DNA of 64,000 nucleotides from Schizophyllum amplum (GCA_007026445.1 VDMD01000007.1:1054001-1118000), one strand, 5' to 3'; counted from the stretch's first letter, positions 31,623 to 43,528 are shown. The notes: generated by a model not told the origin, from the sequence alone. A program made the numbers and translations.

Positions 31623-34600
31623 CTATCGCAAACAAGACATCTCTACCTTCTTCAAAAGACCCTTCAGCGTATTCCCAGCACGGTTGCAGTTGCGCTGCAA
31701 CCACTCCTCCATCTCCCCGCGTATCTCCCCGATCTCGTCGCACAACGGTAGTTCTCCGTTTTCCCGAACCTGCCGCGGGTTGAGCAGGATGTCGAACAGC
31801 CTCGTCCAGATCTCGCCCTGCCAGTACCGCTTCAGCGGCGTTGCGATGCGTCGTCTCCCCTCGCTATCCACCACCGCGTCCGGCGTGATGTACTTGCCGA
31901 AGAGCATGCAGTACGCGATGCCTGCGAGCCCGAAGTAGTCTGTCTCGTACGTCCACGGCCGGCCCTCGCGGATCTCCGGGCAGTCACAATCCTTCACCTC
32001 CCACTCCGCGATGAATCGCTGGCTGCGCGGGAAGAGCCGCGTGTCGATCGCGCGCCCAAAGTCTGCGAGCTTGATGCCCTTGCAGGCCCAACCGCCCGCG
32101 CCTGCAGCAGAGTACACTGCATCCCAGCGCGCCGCTCCGCCCGGCACGTCCTCCATGCGAACCAGCACGTTGTCGATCTTGAGGTCCCCGTGAATAAACC
32201 CCGCACGGTGCATGCCCTCGAGCAGCCGCAGGAGCTCCGCCGTGAAGAAGATGACGAGCAGCTCGTCGAGGTTGCCGCCCTGCTGCGACACGCCGGCCGC
32301 CGCCGCTCGGTTAACGACAGACAGGAGGGTGCCGTAGGGCGCGTATTCGAGCACGAGGAAGCTCTCGTCGCGGAATGCGAACAGCGCGTGCGGTAGGACG
32401 ACGGACGGGCGGAGCGCCATAGGCAGCGCCTGGTGCAGCCGCCGCAGGACGTGGTATTCCCACAGATTCCGCGGCCGCACGACTTTGAGCGCGACAAGCG
32501 AGGCTTCGTCATCGTCCAGATCTTCATCGTCGTCCTCATCCTCGTCGTCTTCGTCCGTCCCGCGCATTCCACGATCCTCCGCTCGGAACACTGCACCAAA
32601 CGCGCCCTCGCCGATCTTCTCCACGATGGAGAACCGCTGGCCCGCTAGCGATACCGGGAAGCGCGCGCCTACATCGAGCACGCCCATGCCGCCCGGGTTC
32701 CCGCTGGTCTTGCGCGCCTTCTTCGCGAACTTCTGCAGCTCGTCAAGATGCTTCCCGTGCTCATGAGCCAGGTCGTGGAACTGGCCATCTGAAGTGACGA
32801 GCGAAAGAAGCGACGTCACAATCTCCGGGTCGAAGGGGTTGCAAGGGTTCGGGAAAGTGACCTTCATGGAGTCGGCGAGGCTGAGCGTGCCCGTCTTCTC
32901 CTCGATAACCTGCAAGTCTTCGTCCTCCGGCTCTTGCTCCTCTTCGTCTTCTTCGCCGATAACCTCCTCACCGAGGTCGCCGACATCGTATTCTTCGTCG
33001 TCGTCTTCAGGTACATGGGTAAGGCGTTGTCTGGATGGTGTCCCCTCAAAGGTCGACCGTGTAAACTCAAACGTCCGCTCCGCGATGGGGGTCATAACGG
33101 TAACCGGACCACATCGGCTGTACGGGACCTGCGGTTGATTTGGGTCGTAGTCGTCGTAGCCCTCCTCCAACTGCGCTTCCCTCGGTGGAGGAGTTTGGAA
33201 TTCCTGGTCAGGATCGACAGCGATCTCCTCGTCGTTGTCGTACTCGAAATCGCCGCTATAGTCGTCTGGAAGATGCTCGTTCACGTCGTCCGCCGGTTCT
33301 TGCGCGTCGTCCGTTTGTTCGTGCACATCGTGCTCTTCCTCATCGCTCTCGATCTCCACGATGTTGCCAGAAGGCATCGGCGCCTCCTCCACGACTTCCG
33401 GCTGGTCGTCGCGAAACGGCGTGAACGCAGCGCGTGGCTTGTCTCGGGCGACCTCGAATGCCGCCTTCGGCTTGAAGACGCTATCGTTCCGTTCCACGAC
33501 CTCCTCCGCTCGCTGAACCCTTGGCGTGAACGCATTCTCGCTCTTCTCCTTAGGCGTGAACGCATTCTCCACCTGCTTCGGCGTAAACGCGTTCTCCGAC
33601 TTCACCAGCGCGTTCTGCTTCGGCGTAAACGCATTCTCCCCCTTCACGCTCTCCGCCAACTTCGACCGCGGCGCGAAGCCACCTCCCTGCGGCGTGAACG
33701 CATTGCCCTGCGGTGTGAACACACCCCCGAACGCCTGCTTCGCATTCGGCGTGTACGCGTTCTCGCCCTGCCCCGCGGGCGTGAAGACGGGCTGCCGGAA
33801 GAACACCGGCGCGCGAGCGGCCTCCTCCGTCTTCGGCACCTCGTCTTGGTACGACTTCGCGCGCTCGTGCACGGGCGCCAGTTTGGGCCGCGGCTGCGCG
33901 GGGCGGCCGTGGTCGTCGGTGAATGCGTCCCGCAGCGGCGCGAGCACGGGTTTTGCCCCGGCGGGCGTGAAGACGGGTGCTTTGAGGGGTACGCTGGCGG
34001 GAACGTCGTCGATGGAGGGCTTGCTCTTGAGGGCTTTGGCGGATGGGTTGTTTTCGCTGGAGAGGGAGGTGTCCTTGAATCCGAGGGCAGCGCGGGCAGG
34101 CGCGTTCTCCGGGTCGACGTATGGCATGAGCTGGTGGTCGTGAGCAAGGGAAACGGTGCTGGCGGTAGTAGGAGCATCACCTTGCTGCGCTTCTTTGGTT
34201 GACTTTGGGGTGGCTCGCTGTCGACGAAGGGCCGGAAAGCTGGCGAAGGACTTAGGACACAAGTACATTGAGTATACATAAGGACTTACTGTTGGACTTT
34301 GGAGTCTGACCATCCACGAAAGGTTGAAACGCTGGCCGTCGATGAGTATAAGCGGGCAGGCTCTAGGAGTTCGACACTCACGTGCGGCAAGCTTGGATGA
34401 TTGGCTGTTCGCTACAGATGACACCGAATCAGTATGCGCTGGAACGCAATCCATAGGTTGACTTACCCAAAGCAGGTGAGTTGGGAACCGGTGAAGCGTC
34501 CACAAAGGGCTTGAAAGCTGAGGCTGAGGTACATGCATGAGTGAGGGAGCAAGACGGAGTCTGACGAACATACCTTGGCCTGGTTGGAAAGAGGGCGGTA

Positions 34601-35756
34601 TCTCTTCTGGTAGAGGTTGCAACTCTGCACACAGGTCACTTACATGAACAACGGACAAGAGTACAGAACCGACTGACCTGAGATCCTCTTCTCGAACTGC
34701 AGTGAGGGAGTAATATCGACTTTCATTAAGGGCGCATGCTTTCCACCAACGACCGTTGCATGACGCATAGTCCGTTCTGGGGAGTTATACATGCCGAACA
34801 CGTCCGCCAGAGCCTCCTTCGTGTTGATGGTCATGGTCGGTTCGGGCCCGCCACCCATGACGCTCTTCCTCTTCAAAGTGCGTGTATGCGTGGTCTCGTT
34901 GGCCAGGGGTACGGTACCGGGAAGGGCGCGAGTCTCCGATGCGGGGGGTGGATTCCACTTCTTATCGAGCAGACCCATGGATCGAGCGCGCGCTTCTTGT
35001 ATGCTGTATTCGCCACCTTCGTCCGTCCAGAGCAGGGCAAAGTTGAAGGAATATTTCTCTGGGCGCTTACCGGGCGGATTGGGTTCGAGCATGACTGCAT
35101 AGCGTTGTGCGGGGGTGGAACGTACGGCGACAGGGTTTGAGGACGAGGATGAAGCGGATGGTGCAGCTGCCTTCTGTGGGGCGGCGGATGAGGAGGACGG
35201 TGCAGATGTGGAGGAGGGTGGTTTTCGGGCTGATCGACCATTTCGTCTTCTGAAGTCTTTGTACTGGGCACGAAGCCATTCCAGTGGCCGGGCTTGACGC
35301 TTGATGCCCTTCCGGAATATGGCATCTGCATCATCAAGTCTGTTTTTACATTCAGTCGAGTATCATTATGGCATAGACAGTTACGCACCGTCCGTCCTGC
35401 TCGTACAGAGCCGCCACTTCCTGGTACACGGGAGAGAAGACCGTCCCTATCCCGTTCGCCACCAGCATCTCGTACGTCGTAATGGCCTGCGCTCTTGGTA
35501 GCAGCCGGATATAGCTCGACCAGAACTTGACATATCGGAGGTCCACCTTCGCCAGGTCGTCCTTCTTGAATTTATTCGTCGCCTCTTCTAGTATCTCTCG
35601 GAGTCCAGAATTCGGATCCTTCTCGTCATAGTTCTGCGTGGTCCATTTGATGAATTCTTCGTAGACGCCGATGGGGTCGAGTGCGCCGTCGGGTGAGGCG
35701 AGTTTTCGTCTGAGTTTCGCAAGCTCGGCGTCGCGGGCGTCTGAGCCAGGAGCCAT
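31623..35756 (-). CDS. BUB1: Spindle-checkpoint protein kinase BUB1/Mad3
   Basis: Kinetochore kinase of the spindle assembly checkpoint; its family binds BUB3, phosphorylates histone H2A and helps hold the anaphase-promoting complex. The start at 35756 opens the BUB1/Mad3 TPR region (GVYEEFIKWTTQNY ... VKFWSSYIRLLP), continuing after an intron into AIFRKGIKRQARPLEWL. A GLEBS-type BUB3-binding motif is at about 34850-34780 (TINTKEALADVFGMYNSPE). Four small exons between about 34530 and 34180 carry three FxPFVD motifs. A large exon has roughly ten FTP motifs (33970-33400), an acidic stretch and a C-terminal kinase: GEGAFGAVF loop, ALKVV lysine, HGDLKIDN catalytic loop (HGD for HRD, usual in BUB1) and LADFGRAID. 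It ends KKVEMSCLR with the stop at 31623. An acidic insert lies between the glycine loop and the lysine. No N-terminal KEN box is seen. Confidence 0.92.
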
Positions 35757-35923
35757 ACCTTGCGGGCGCCTGGCGGTCCTGGTTGGTCGGGGTCAAGCAC
35801 TGTCGAGCCCGGATCAACGTCCTGAACGCGCTTGTCACGTCAATCACATGACCGTATTGTCCGTGACATGACGAGGGTGTCACGGCCTTTGTTCTTGTCC
35901 TTCTCCTCCTCGACGCGCGTGAA

Positions 35924-36929
35924 ATGGCGAACACCACCGTGCGCGATGCCAAGCAAATTCACGGACAAAATCCTCAGGTAAGAAAAATTCTACAACAAGA
36001 TTAGCATACCTGATGAACGCAGTTCCTTGTAGAAACTGTCATCCGCAATCGTATATGGGAGTCCAGCTACTGGAAAGAGCACTGCTTTGCGTTGACTGGT
36101 GCGTCCCCCTCGAACCTGTACCTACGCAAAGCTGAGACGAACTCCAGCTGAGAGTCTCATCGACAAAGCTTTGGAACTGCGAGCCATCGGTGGTGTGTAC
36201 GGGAACCAGCGTCCCACGGAATTCATATGTCTGCTTTTGAAGCTGCTGCAAATCCAACCCGAGAAGGAGATATTGGTGGAATACTTGCAGGCGGATGAGT
36301 TCAAGTGCGTGCCCCGTTCTCCCGCTAACTTCATCCTCTGACACCTTCGCCAGGTATTTGCGATCTCTAGCAGCAATGTACATCCGCATGACCTTCCGTG
36401 CAGTGGACGTGTATGACCTGCTCGAACCACTGCTGAAGGACTACCGCAAAATACGCTACCGCGATATGAGTGCGTCTCCTGCCCTTCTCCCTCCTCAGCA
36501 TGTATACTGACGACCGGCACAGGCGGGTACCGCCTAACCTTCATCGACGAATTCGTCGACTCGCTCCTCACCGAAGAGCGCGTATGCGACATCATCCTCC
36601 CCCGGCTCCAAAAGCGCGAGACCCTCGAAGAAAACGGCGAGATTGGCCCCCGCAAGAGCCGGCTCCTGGATGCCCTCGAGGGCCGCAGCGACGACGAGCG
36701 GGGCCGGAGCCGCAGTCGCAGCAGGTCGAGGAGTCGTAGCAGGAGTGGGAGCAGGGTCGAGGATCGGAGCGGCAGCCCAGTCCGCGGACGCAGCCTCAGT
36801 CGGAGCGACAGGACGCCGTCGGACGCGGGATCTCGTTATGTATCCCGGAGCCCTTCGCGGTCCCGCTCTGGCTCCCGCTTTCGGTCGCGGAGTCGTAGTG
36901 TTTCTGCAGACCGTATGTCCACGTCTTGA
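35924..36929 (+). CDS. PRP38: Pre-mRNA-splicing factor PRP38
   Basis: Component of the U4/U6.U5 tri-snRNP required for spliceosome activation. The ATG at 35924 (MANTTVRDAKQIHGQNPQ) has the invariant family start. It splices to FLVETVIRNRIWESSYWKEHCF, then, after a second intron (about 36098-36149), ESLIDKALELRAIGGVYG and LLLKLLQIQPEKEILVEYL, then KYLRSLAAMYIRMTF, LEPLLKDYRKIRYRDM, and after a last intron RLTFIDEFVDSLL with CDIILPRLQKRETLEE. The C-terminus is an Arg/Ser-rich tail (RS repeats), typical of metazoan and basidiomycete PRP38 and absent from the shorter yeast protein. Stop at 36927-36929. It shares a 168-bp divergent promoter with BUB1. Confidence 0.93.
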
Positions 36930-37284
36930 CCTGGTTGGAGGTGGGCAAGTGTCTGTCGCCTTGCTTCCGGCCTGTCTCTAGCCTAGGACGACATGGTCGA
37001 GTTGATTATATTCTGCCATTATTCGTCTACTGTTTTATAGTACAATCAAGAAATTTACATCTTGTACATAGATATGGCCACGTCTTGCGAGCCCTGTTTA
37101 TGTAGCATAGACGCTCGACGATGACTCACCACGAGGGAGAACAGATCATTGTTTGGTTTTATTTACCCAATCACATCTTTTCTTCATCCGCCACCAGGAA
37201 TTGCTGCAGACGTGCGGCCTCCTCATTCTCAACTGGATCCCTTGAAAGTAGGATTTTGTTCTTATCTGCAACCACATCTGACCG
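36930..37284. other. Intergenic
   Basis: 3' flank of PRP38 and 5' flank of the Ser/Pro-rich gene. I see no specific element. Confidence 0.4.
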
Positions 37285-40222
37285 TTGGAATCAGACTTCA
37301 TGTCCACCAAGAGCGACAATGATTCGCTCTTTGGATCGCCACCATCGTCGCGAGCTCCATCGCCAGACCTCGCCCTCCCGACGGCCACGAATATCGTGAG
37401 CATACCGGGCGCAGGGGAGGATCGCACATCTCAAAATGTGGGGACCATTGCACTTCCGGGTTCCCATAACTTTTCTGAACTTCCTGCTGCTCCATTAGCC
37501 TTGTCGTTGAGCCCTGCTCCTCGGCCTCCGGCGCAAGATCATGGGCGGCAGACCGACGCGGGAGCTGCCTCTGGCTCAGCGGCACCGCCGGCGCAGGCCG
37601 CGACGAAGCGCAAGCATCGTGTCGCGTCCCCCGGGCGCGGTCGTCCCACGACGGCCAGAAAACGCCAACGGAGAGAAAGTCCACCGAAAGCGGGTCCCTC
37701 AAGGAGCAGACCTGGCGATGCAGCTTCGCGGCCCATCATCGTCGAGGATCACGAACCACGACACCCTCCCCTCGACCCCCGATTACCCGTACCCACGACA
37801 GCAGAGATCGTCCAGACTCTGATGAGTACGAAGGAGGTCATCCCGTTACTAGTTCGCAATCTCCTACTAGTCGCGCGGCCACCAGCCGCCCCTTCATCCC
37901 CCTCACAAACGGCCTCACCGCCTCCACGCCGCCGCAGTCGTATCGGCCCACCGCTCAAGCCCGAACCGCCTCCGCTGCCCAAAGGGAAGCGCAAGCTCAC
38001 CCGAGTGCCTGCCGGTGCTCAGGAGTGGGACGTGCCCTTTCCGTTCCAAGAGGGCGAGGGGCCGGAGGACTACCAGAAGAAGTGGGAGAAGCAGCGCGCG
38101 CGGAGGGTGATCGGGCAACTCATCGGGCTGATCAAAGCCGCCGCAAAACGGACAGCCGTACGCAAGTACAAGGCGATGCGCAAAGCGGGGCTGCTGCCTG
38201 ATGACGAGCATGACGGGGCCGGAGGGTCTTCGCGATCGGCGCAGCAACAGCAACCTCCGCAGGCCACCGATCAGCATGCGCCGAACGGGCCACACTCACA
38301 TCCACCGACGCATATACCCACCTTTTCGACGCATACATCTACTTTTCCGGCGCATACATCTACTTTTTCAGCGCATACATCCCCTGTAACCACCTTCCCG
38401 CCTCGCGCTGGACATGGCAAGTCCCTCTTCGACAATCAAAACCCTGTGCACCCCATCTCTGGCCACGACACCCCGGCCTTGGGTGGCTCCCTTGACCAGC
38501 TTCTGACATCCCTACTCTCACACGGCGGATCTGGAGTCAATGCGGGCGTCTTTGGCGCAGACGGCCTCTTCGACTCGCCTTCCGGCACACCAGCACCTAC
38601 GGAGTACGATGGGTTCACGTCGTTGATCCAGTCGTCATTCCTCCAGTCGTCTTTTCCTTCAGATGGCGTGGACTACGCTTCGATGTGGATGGAGCCCGGC
38701 GACCCAAATGCCGCGGTGCCGGAGCTGAGCACACAGGAGATGGCAGCGTTGTTTGCGACAGACGACCGGGCGGGACTTGGGATGGATGGCGCCGGCGGAG
38801 TCGGTGATGCCGCTGGTGCGCTCGGAAGCGGTATGGGTACCGGCGAAGACTGGACGTTCAACGAGTTCGACTTCCCGCTGGACCCGGCGTTGCTAGCCAT
38901 GGTGCAGCCCCCACCGGGACTGGAGGGTGGAGACGTGATGAACTTTGGCGATGTAGGCATGCCTGCGGCGCCGTCGCCTACGTCTATGCCGTCGATGACT
39001 TTGTCGGAGAGCGCAAGCTCTGCTAGCGACAGCCCGCATACACCTCTTGTTGACCAGGACCAGGGTCACCCGCCGTCGCATGAGCTCTCTGCTGGATATC
39101 TCCAACCCAGGATGGATATCGATCACGCATACTTGGGAGATGGCGGGTTTGCACTTGGAGCAAATGTGCAGAGTGCAGGTAACAACCTCAAGCCGGCGCC
39201 GGTAACCCTGCAAGATGGTTTGTCTTCTCTGTTGCATACCTTGCTTAGCCATGGCGCTCAAGTAGCCACAGGCGTACCCCCTCATGCGGGAGCGAGTGAG
39301 AATCAGGGGTCTCTCGGAGCGGGGTCGGAAGGAACGTCCGGGGATTCGATGTTCGACTCAGGTGCGTTGGTCCATCTATTCAACACGATGCTGGAGGCTC
39401 AAGCGCCAATATTAGCGCGGCAGAACACGTTCCCTGCAACGCTGGGGACCGGAGCAAGTGCAGTGTATTCCGTGCTCGGTGCGTTTGCTATCCACGAGGA
39501 GTTGTTCCGTAGAAACTGACCTTGTGTTGCTTGCAGACGGACAGCTGCAGCCTCCGCAGACGTGGCAAGGGTCTGCTACGCACGTACAATCACAATCTTC
39601 CGTCCAGTCGGAACCAAGCGGAACTCGGCCGACTCTACCCGTACCTTCATTGCCACCATCCTTGCCGCAAGCAACAACGTCAGCACACCAACCATCTGCG
39701 ACCTCGTTGGCGTCCGCCCAGACGCAGACTACGTGGGCTAGAGCGACGTCGTCTCAGTCAACGGGGACCTCACCTCTCGCAGCGGCTTCATCGACGGCGG
39801 CGCTACCCTTGCTGCCCCAGTCGTCAGCGGAAATGGTCGACGTGGATATGCAGTCGGTGGACGCTACCGAGGGCCAGTCCATACCTTCACAACCAAATCA
39901 TCCGTCGTCGAGCGTTGCGTTACCGCCGACCATGCTGCCTCCGGATCCGCCAGTGACGCAGCGGCAGAAGGGAAAGCAGAGGGCGAATGGAAAGCAGAAG
40001 GCGGACGGAAAACAACAGGCGGACGGAAAGCAACAGGCACGCGCGACTCCGGGCACGATCGACCGGGAGCGCGTCCTGCGGCAGGCGCGTGAGCGCAAGG
40101 CGGAGCTTGAGGCTGCGATCGAGCGGGCGAAGGTGGAGCTTTGGGAGTTGTCGATTGAGGGTGATGTGTTGCAGAGGGTGAAGGCGAAGTTGGGGAGAGG
40201 GGCGGGGAGGGAGGCGAGGTAG
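37285..40222 (+). CDS. Ser/Pro-rich, AT-hook-like nuclear protein of unknown function
   Basis: Unrecognised as a whole. Two exons are joined by an intron at about 39480-39536 (donor GTGCGTTT, acceptor TTGCAG), giving roughly 970 residues. MSTK at 37300 is an alternative start. Residues about 115-135 contain GRGRPTTARKRQRRES, an AT-hook-like GRGRP core plus a basic nuclear-localisation cluster. A conserved-looking block (about residues 240-310) has EWDVPFPFQEGEGPEDY and a helical basic stretch RARRVIGQLIGLIKAAAKRT. The middle has HTSTF-type short repeats. Two copies of a segment LxxLLxxLLSHG...V...(L/M)FDS, near 38490-38570 and 39220-39360, suggest an internal duplication. The C-terminus has KQ-A/K-DG repeats and a probable coiled coil (ERKAELEAAIERAKVELWEL). 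A transcription or chromatin role is a guess. Confidence 0.6.
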
Positions 40223-40782
40223 CGTTGCGGGGAGTGATGCGAGATAAAGAGGCTGACCTGGTAATGGCACGCGTGGAGAGGGCGAGAGGTGGTCGACGTT
40301 AGGGTAGGGCGCTGGGGAGATGGATGCGCCATGGGTGGCTGCAACTGCGTGCGTTTTGTCGCGCGAGGAGTAATGTGTGCGATAGATGTGTGCGATAGAT
40401 ACTTACCTGGGAGATATCCACTTATGAAGCAAAGGGAAACTTTGCAACGATGCTGTTCTTCAATGATGAGACCGCCGACGCATGATTCACTTAGGGGACT
40501 CCCAAATCTAGGGAGCTTGGCCTGCTCTTCTATACTGCAGGAGCGCAAGTCGCGCTCGGGCGGACATAGTCCGTTTGACAACTTGTTCAGTTATGTAACA
40601 CGACTGCGACATCCTGCTCAGCAGTCGCATATATTATGCTATAGATGTAGATAGACATGGGTATGGCCCCAGGGAAAGGTAGATATATGTACGTACGAAA
40701 GTGCAAAATAAATAGATGTGCGGTAAGAAACAAATAAACATGCGAATCATTGTTCGGTTGTCCTTGGACCCACATAGGTCAA
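40223..40782. other. Convergent intergenic region
   Basis: Between two converging genes. It holds AT-rich 3' flanks only; the minus-strand frame here overlaps the coding exon and looks like a shadow. Confidence 0.4.
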
Positions 40783-42872
40783 CTAGGCCTTCGCGGCCTT
40801 ATCCCTCAGGCGCTCTGAGCGCCGGGTAGGCTCGGTGGCGAGCTTTCCCTCCTTCCTCGCCTTGCGGGCGCGCGCAGGGGGCTTGCTAGCCTCGGTCGCC
40901 TTGCGCGTCTTCGCCGAAGCCTTGCTCGTCTTCGGGGGAGCCTTGCTCGTCTTCGCAGGAGCCTTGCTCGTCTTCGCCGGGGCCTCACTCTCCTTGACGG
41001 CCCTGCGCGTCTTTGCGGGACGAGCGTCTTCCTGAGGAACAGCGTCTGCGCCGCGCTTGCGCTTGCTGGTGCGCAGCTTCGACGGCTCGTCGGCGACCAT
41101 GGGCGCAGCTGCGGTGACCTCCGGAGTGTTTGTAATGGGCTCGAATATCTCGTCGAGGGAATCGAGGGTGCGTGAGACGGGCTCGGGGGCCTTCGCGGCG
41201 GCAGCCTGAGTTCTCCCAGCGAGCTTGATCCGGTCCTCCTCCGACAGGGGCATGCGCTTCGCTCTCCTGTGGACCTGCTTCGTCGTCAAAGGCTTCGTAG
41301 ACTCCATTTTCAGATTGATCGCCTGCACGGACTTGTGGACATTGCAGCTGGGATAGGCGCAGTTCTCGCCGCAGGTGTGCTTGACCACCAGCGTCGGCCA
41401 CGGGAACACGCTCGCCAAGAACAGCCCGATCGAGTTCGTATCGCCCCGTATCTTGTTGTCGCCGACGTCCAGAGTGATCCTCCGTTCGAGCGTCTCCGTG
41501 GGCACGATCGGAGTGGGAATGGCCGACGTATCGAGTTCAAGGGCCAGCAACGACAGTTGAGGGCATCGCTGCGCCAGGCAGGCCAAACTTCCGAGCGAGC
41601 TCTTCTTGTATTTCGGCTTGTAATCGTCCCAACCGGTGTTGACCCTATTGACGAACTTCAGCACCTCGAGCTTGGGCCACGCCTTGGTCATCGCATCCAA
41701 AGCACCGTCGACATCCGCATTTTCGCAAGAGAATCTGATTTCTGCGTGGGTGATATTGGGAAACGCAAGAAGATCGGCGAAGTACTCGCGCGCGACCATC
41801 CCTTGGTCTCCGCCCCATAGGTGCGTCATGATGGTGAGGTGAGTGAGCGTGGTAGCGTTGCACGCGTCGCGGATCGCAGAGTATAGGTCGGCAGCCTCGT
41901 CGGCTTCGTCTGAGTTGGGCGTCTGCCCAGTAACGGATACCTCCCGCAATTCGAGCGGCTCCGTCGACAGGTTCTCCAGAATGTTCGTCGCGCAACGAAG
42001 GTCGAACGGTTCAGAGATCCGCAGCGTCTTCAGTCCGTGAAAGCCAGGTGTCGGGGCAGCATCATCATCTCGAATGGTGCCCTCGTCTGCGACCCCCGCT
42101 TTCGGGAAGTGCAACTCTCGGAGCCCCGCATGAGCGCGCAGAGCCGGAAGCATCTTCAGCCTATTGTCTGGTGTGATGGCGAGTCCTTGGAGCGCATCGA
42201 GACGACACAGGTTAATGACGAGAGACGATGCTTGCTTCATAACGGAGACGTAGGCTGTTTGGGCGCCATCCTTCGCCGGCGTGAGGCGCACGCGAGTAGT
42301 CATATTGTCGAGCAACGTTTTCATGCGCGGGCCCAACAGCAGAGTGTGCACATTGGGGAGCAGGACACCATCATCGCAGTGTGGGCGCGCGGCGGCCAAC
42401 ACGAATGACTTCACAGCGACGAAGTAGTCTTCGTATCTGCCGAGCGGCTTGTCGTCCAGAACCTTGATGCGCCGAGCATACATCTGCAGCCTGACCCACT
42501 GCTCAGCGGGTATGCTGACCGTCATGTCGGCGTTGGGTTTCATGGTGAGTATCTGGCGGACTATCAGCTGAAGTATGGCAGATCTGAAAGCGAACTCACT
42601 TGGTATCGATCGCTAGTGATACCGTCTGGATTGTCCTCCGTGCCTTCGCACCCGATCCGTTCCTCCGTTTGACGAATCACGCATGGCAAGACCTTGAACA
42701 AGGGTGCGAGGCTTTCCTGCCTTTCCCACAGCAGATCGAGCGCGATGGAGCCTACGGACCGGCTGACACGGGAGAGGGGGAGCAGGGCACCGTTGCCTTT
42801 CTGGAGCTGAACCTTCTTGCAGATAGCATGTACCAGCTCGTACACAGCCAAGAGACGACTGACGGCGGACAT
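40783..42872 (-). CDS. F-box-like / leucine-rich protein, paralogue B
   Basis: Paralogue of the genes at 24848 and 62676. The start at 42872 (MSAVSRLLAVYELVHAI) matches paralogue A; an in-frame ATG at 42932 is less likely. Exon 1 holds the F-box-like segment ending LDLLWERQESLAPLFKVLP and continues to RYQ, with an intron at about 42599-42553. Exon 2 shows RRIKVLDDKPLGRYEDY, leucine-rich repeats, and the family motifs NADVDGALDAMTKAWPKLEV, SLACLAQRCPQLSLLALELD and FLASVFP. The C-terminal 110 residues are Lys/Ala/Pro-rich with tandem KTSKAPA units ending RRSERLRDKAAKA. That basic tail is absent from the other two paralogues and could add a nuclear or nucleic-acid-binding property (inference). 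Likely an SCF adaptor; no target is known. Confidence 0.75.
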
Positions 42873-43528
42873 GTCGAGATGGAGGTGCCTGCTGCGAGCA
42901 AGCGCGACGGCTGAGATGAGGGTCAGGAGCAAGAGGCAAGCGGGACTAATAATGGAATGCAGGCCTTTATATGTCAGCCGAGGCCATCCTGATCCACGTG
43001 GTGCCCTGTAAGGCGAACAATGGACGCGTTCATCTTGTGATATTAGACATCACGTGTCGGCGATCACACAGCTTTGTACGGTTGCCGTGGGCTGTTCTTG
43101 CTTTGAACTGACGCGTCACCATCTTTGCGAAGGGGATACAAAGAAAGGAGCGAGAAATAGACACCCAGAAGCCACATGAAGGGCAGATCGAAGAAGGGAG
43201 AGAGAATTGGGATCACGAAATTGATTTTAGCACGTGAGTATCACGTGTATTATATCGGTGACGTAAGTATACCTCATCTGGCGGACAATGAGTCGTTCCA
43301 AAGCGTCAGAGCTTCGTCTGAGCCGTCTTTAAAAGTGCAATGGTCGTGCGCCTCGATGTAACAAACACATGCAGGATGTTTTTATGAAAGATGCGTAGTT
43401 ATAAAGATAGTTTGTTTCCCGAATTTCCCTCCACCTCCTCACAAAATGCGCACATCAAACATGACCGTGTCGACTGAACGCGGCGAAGGATTAAGCAGTC
43501 AAGCACATGAACAGCAACCAGCTCACCT
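42873..43528. other. Intergenic, promoter of paralogue B with CACGTG cluster
   Basis: A TATA-like ATATAAAG lies at 42965-42972 on the minus strand, about 95 bp upstream of the ATG. Four CACGTG E-box cores occur within 253 bp (42995, 43051, 43231, 43242). Confidence 0.5.

Noticed and set aside
32934..34202. Long plus-strand open frame of 422 codons
   Set aside because: Antisense shadow of the large BUB1 exon. It mirrors the repeat-rich acidic and FTP region and has no independent family match.
39898..40581. Minus-strand frame of 227 codons overlapping the Ser/Pro-rich gene
   Set aside because: Antisense to a biased coding exon, with no recognisable product.
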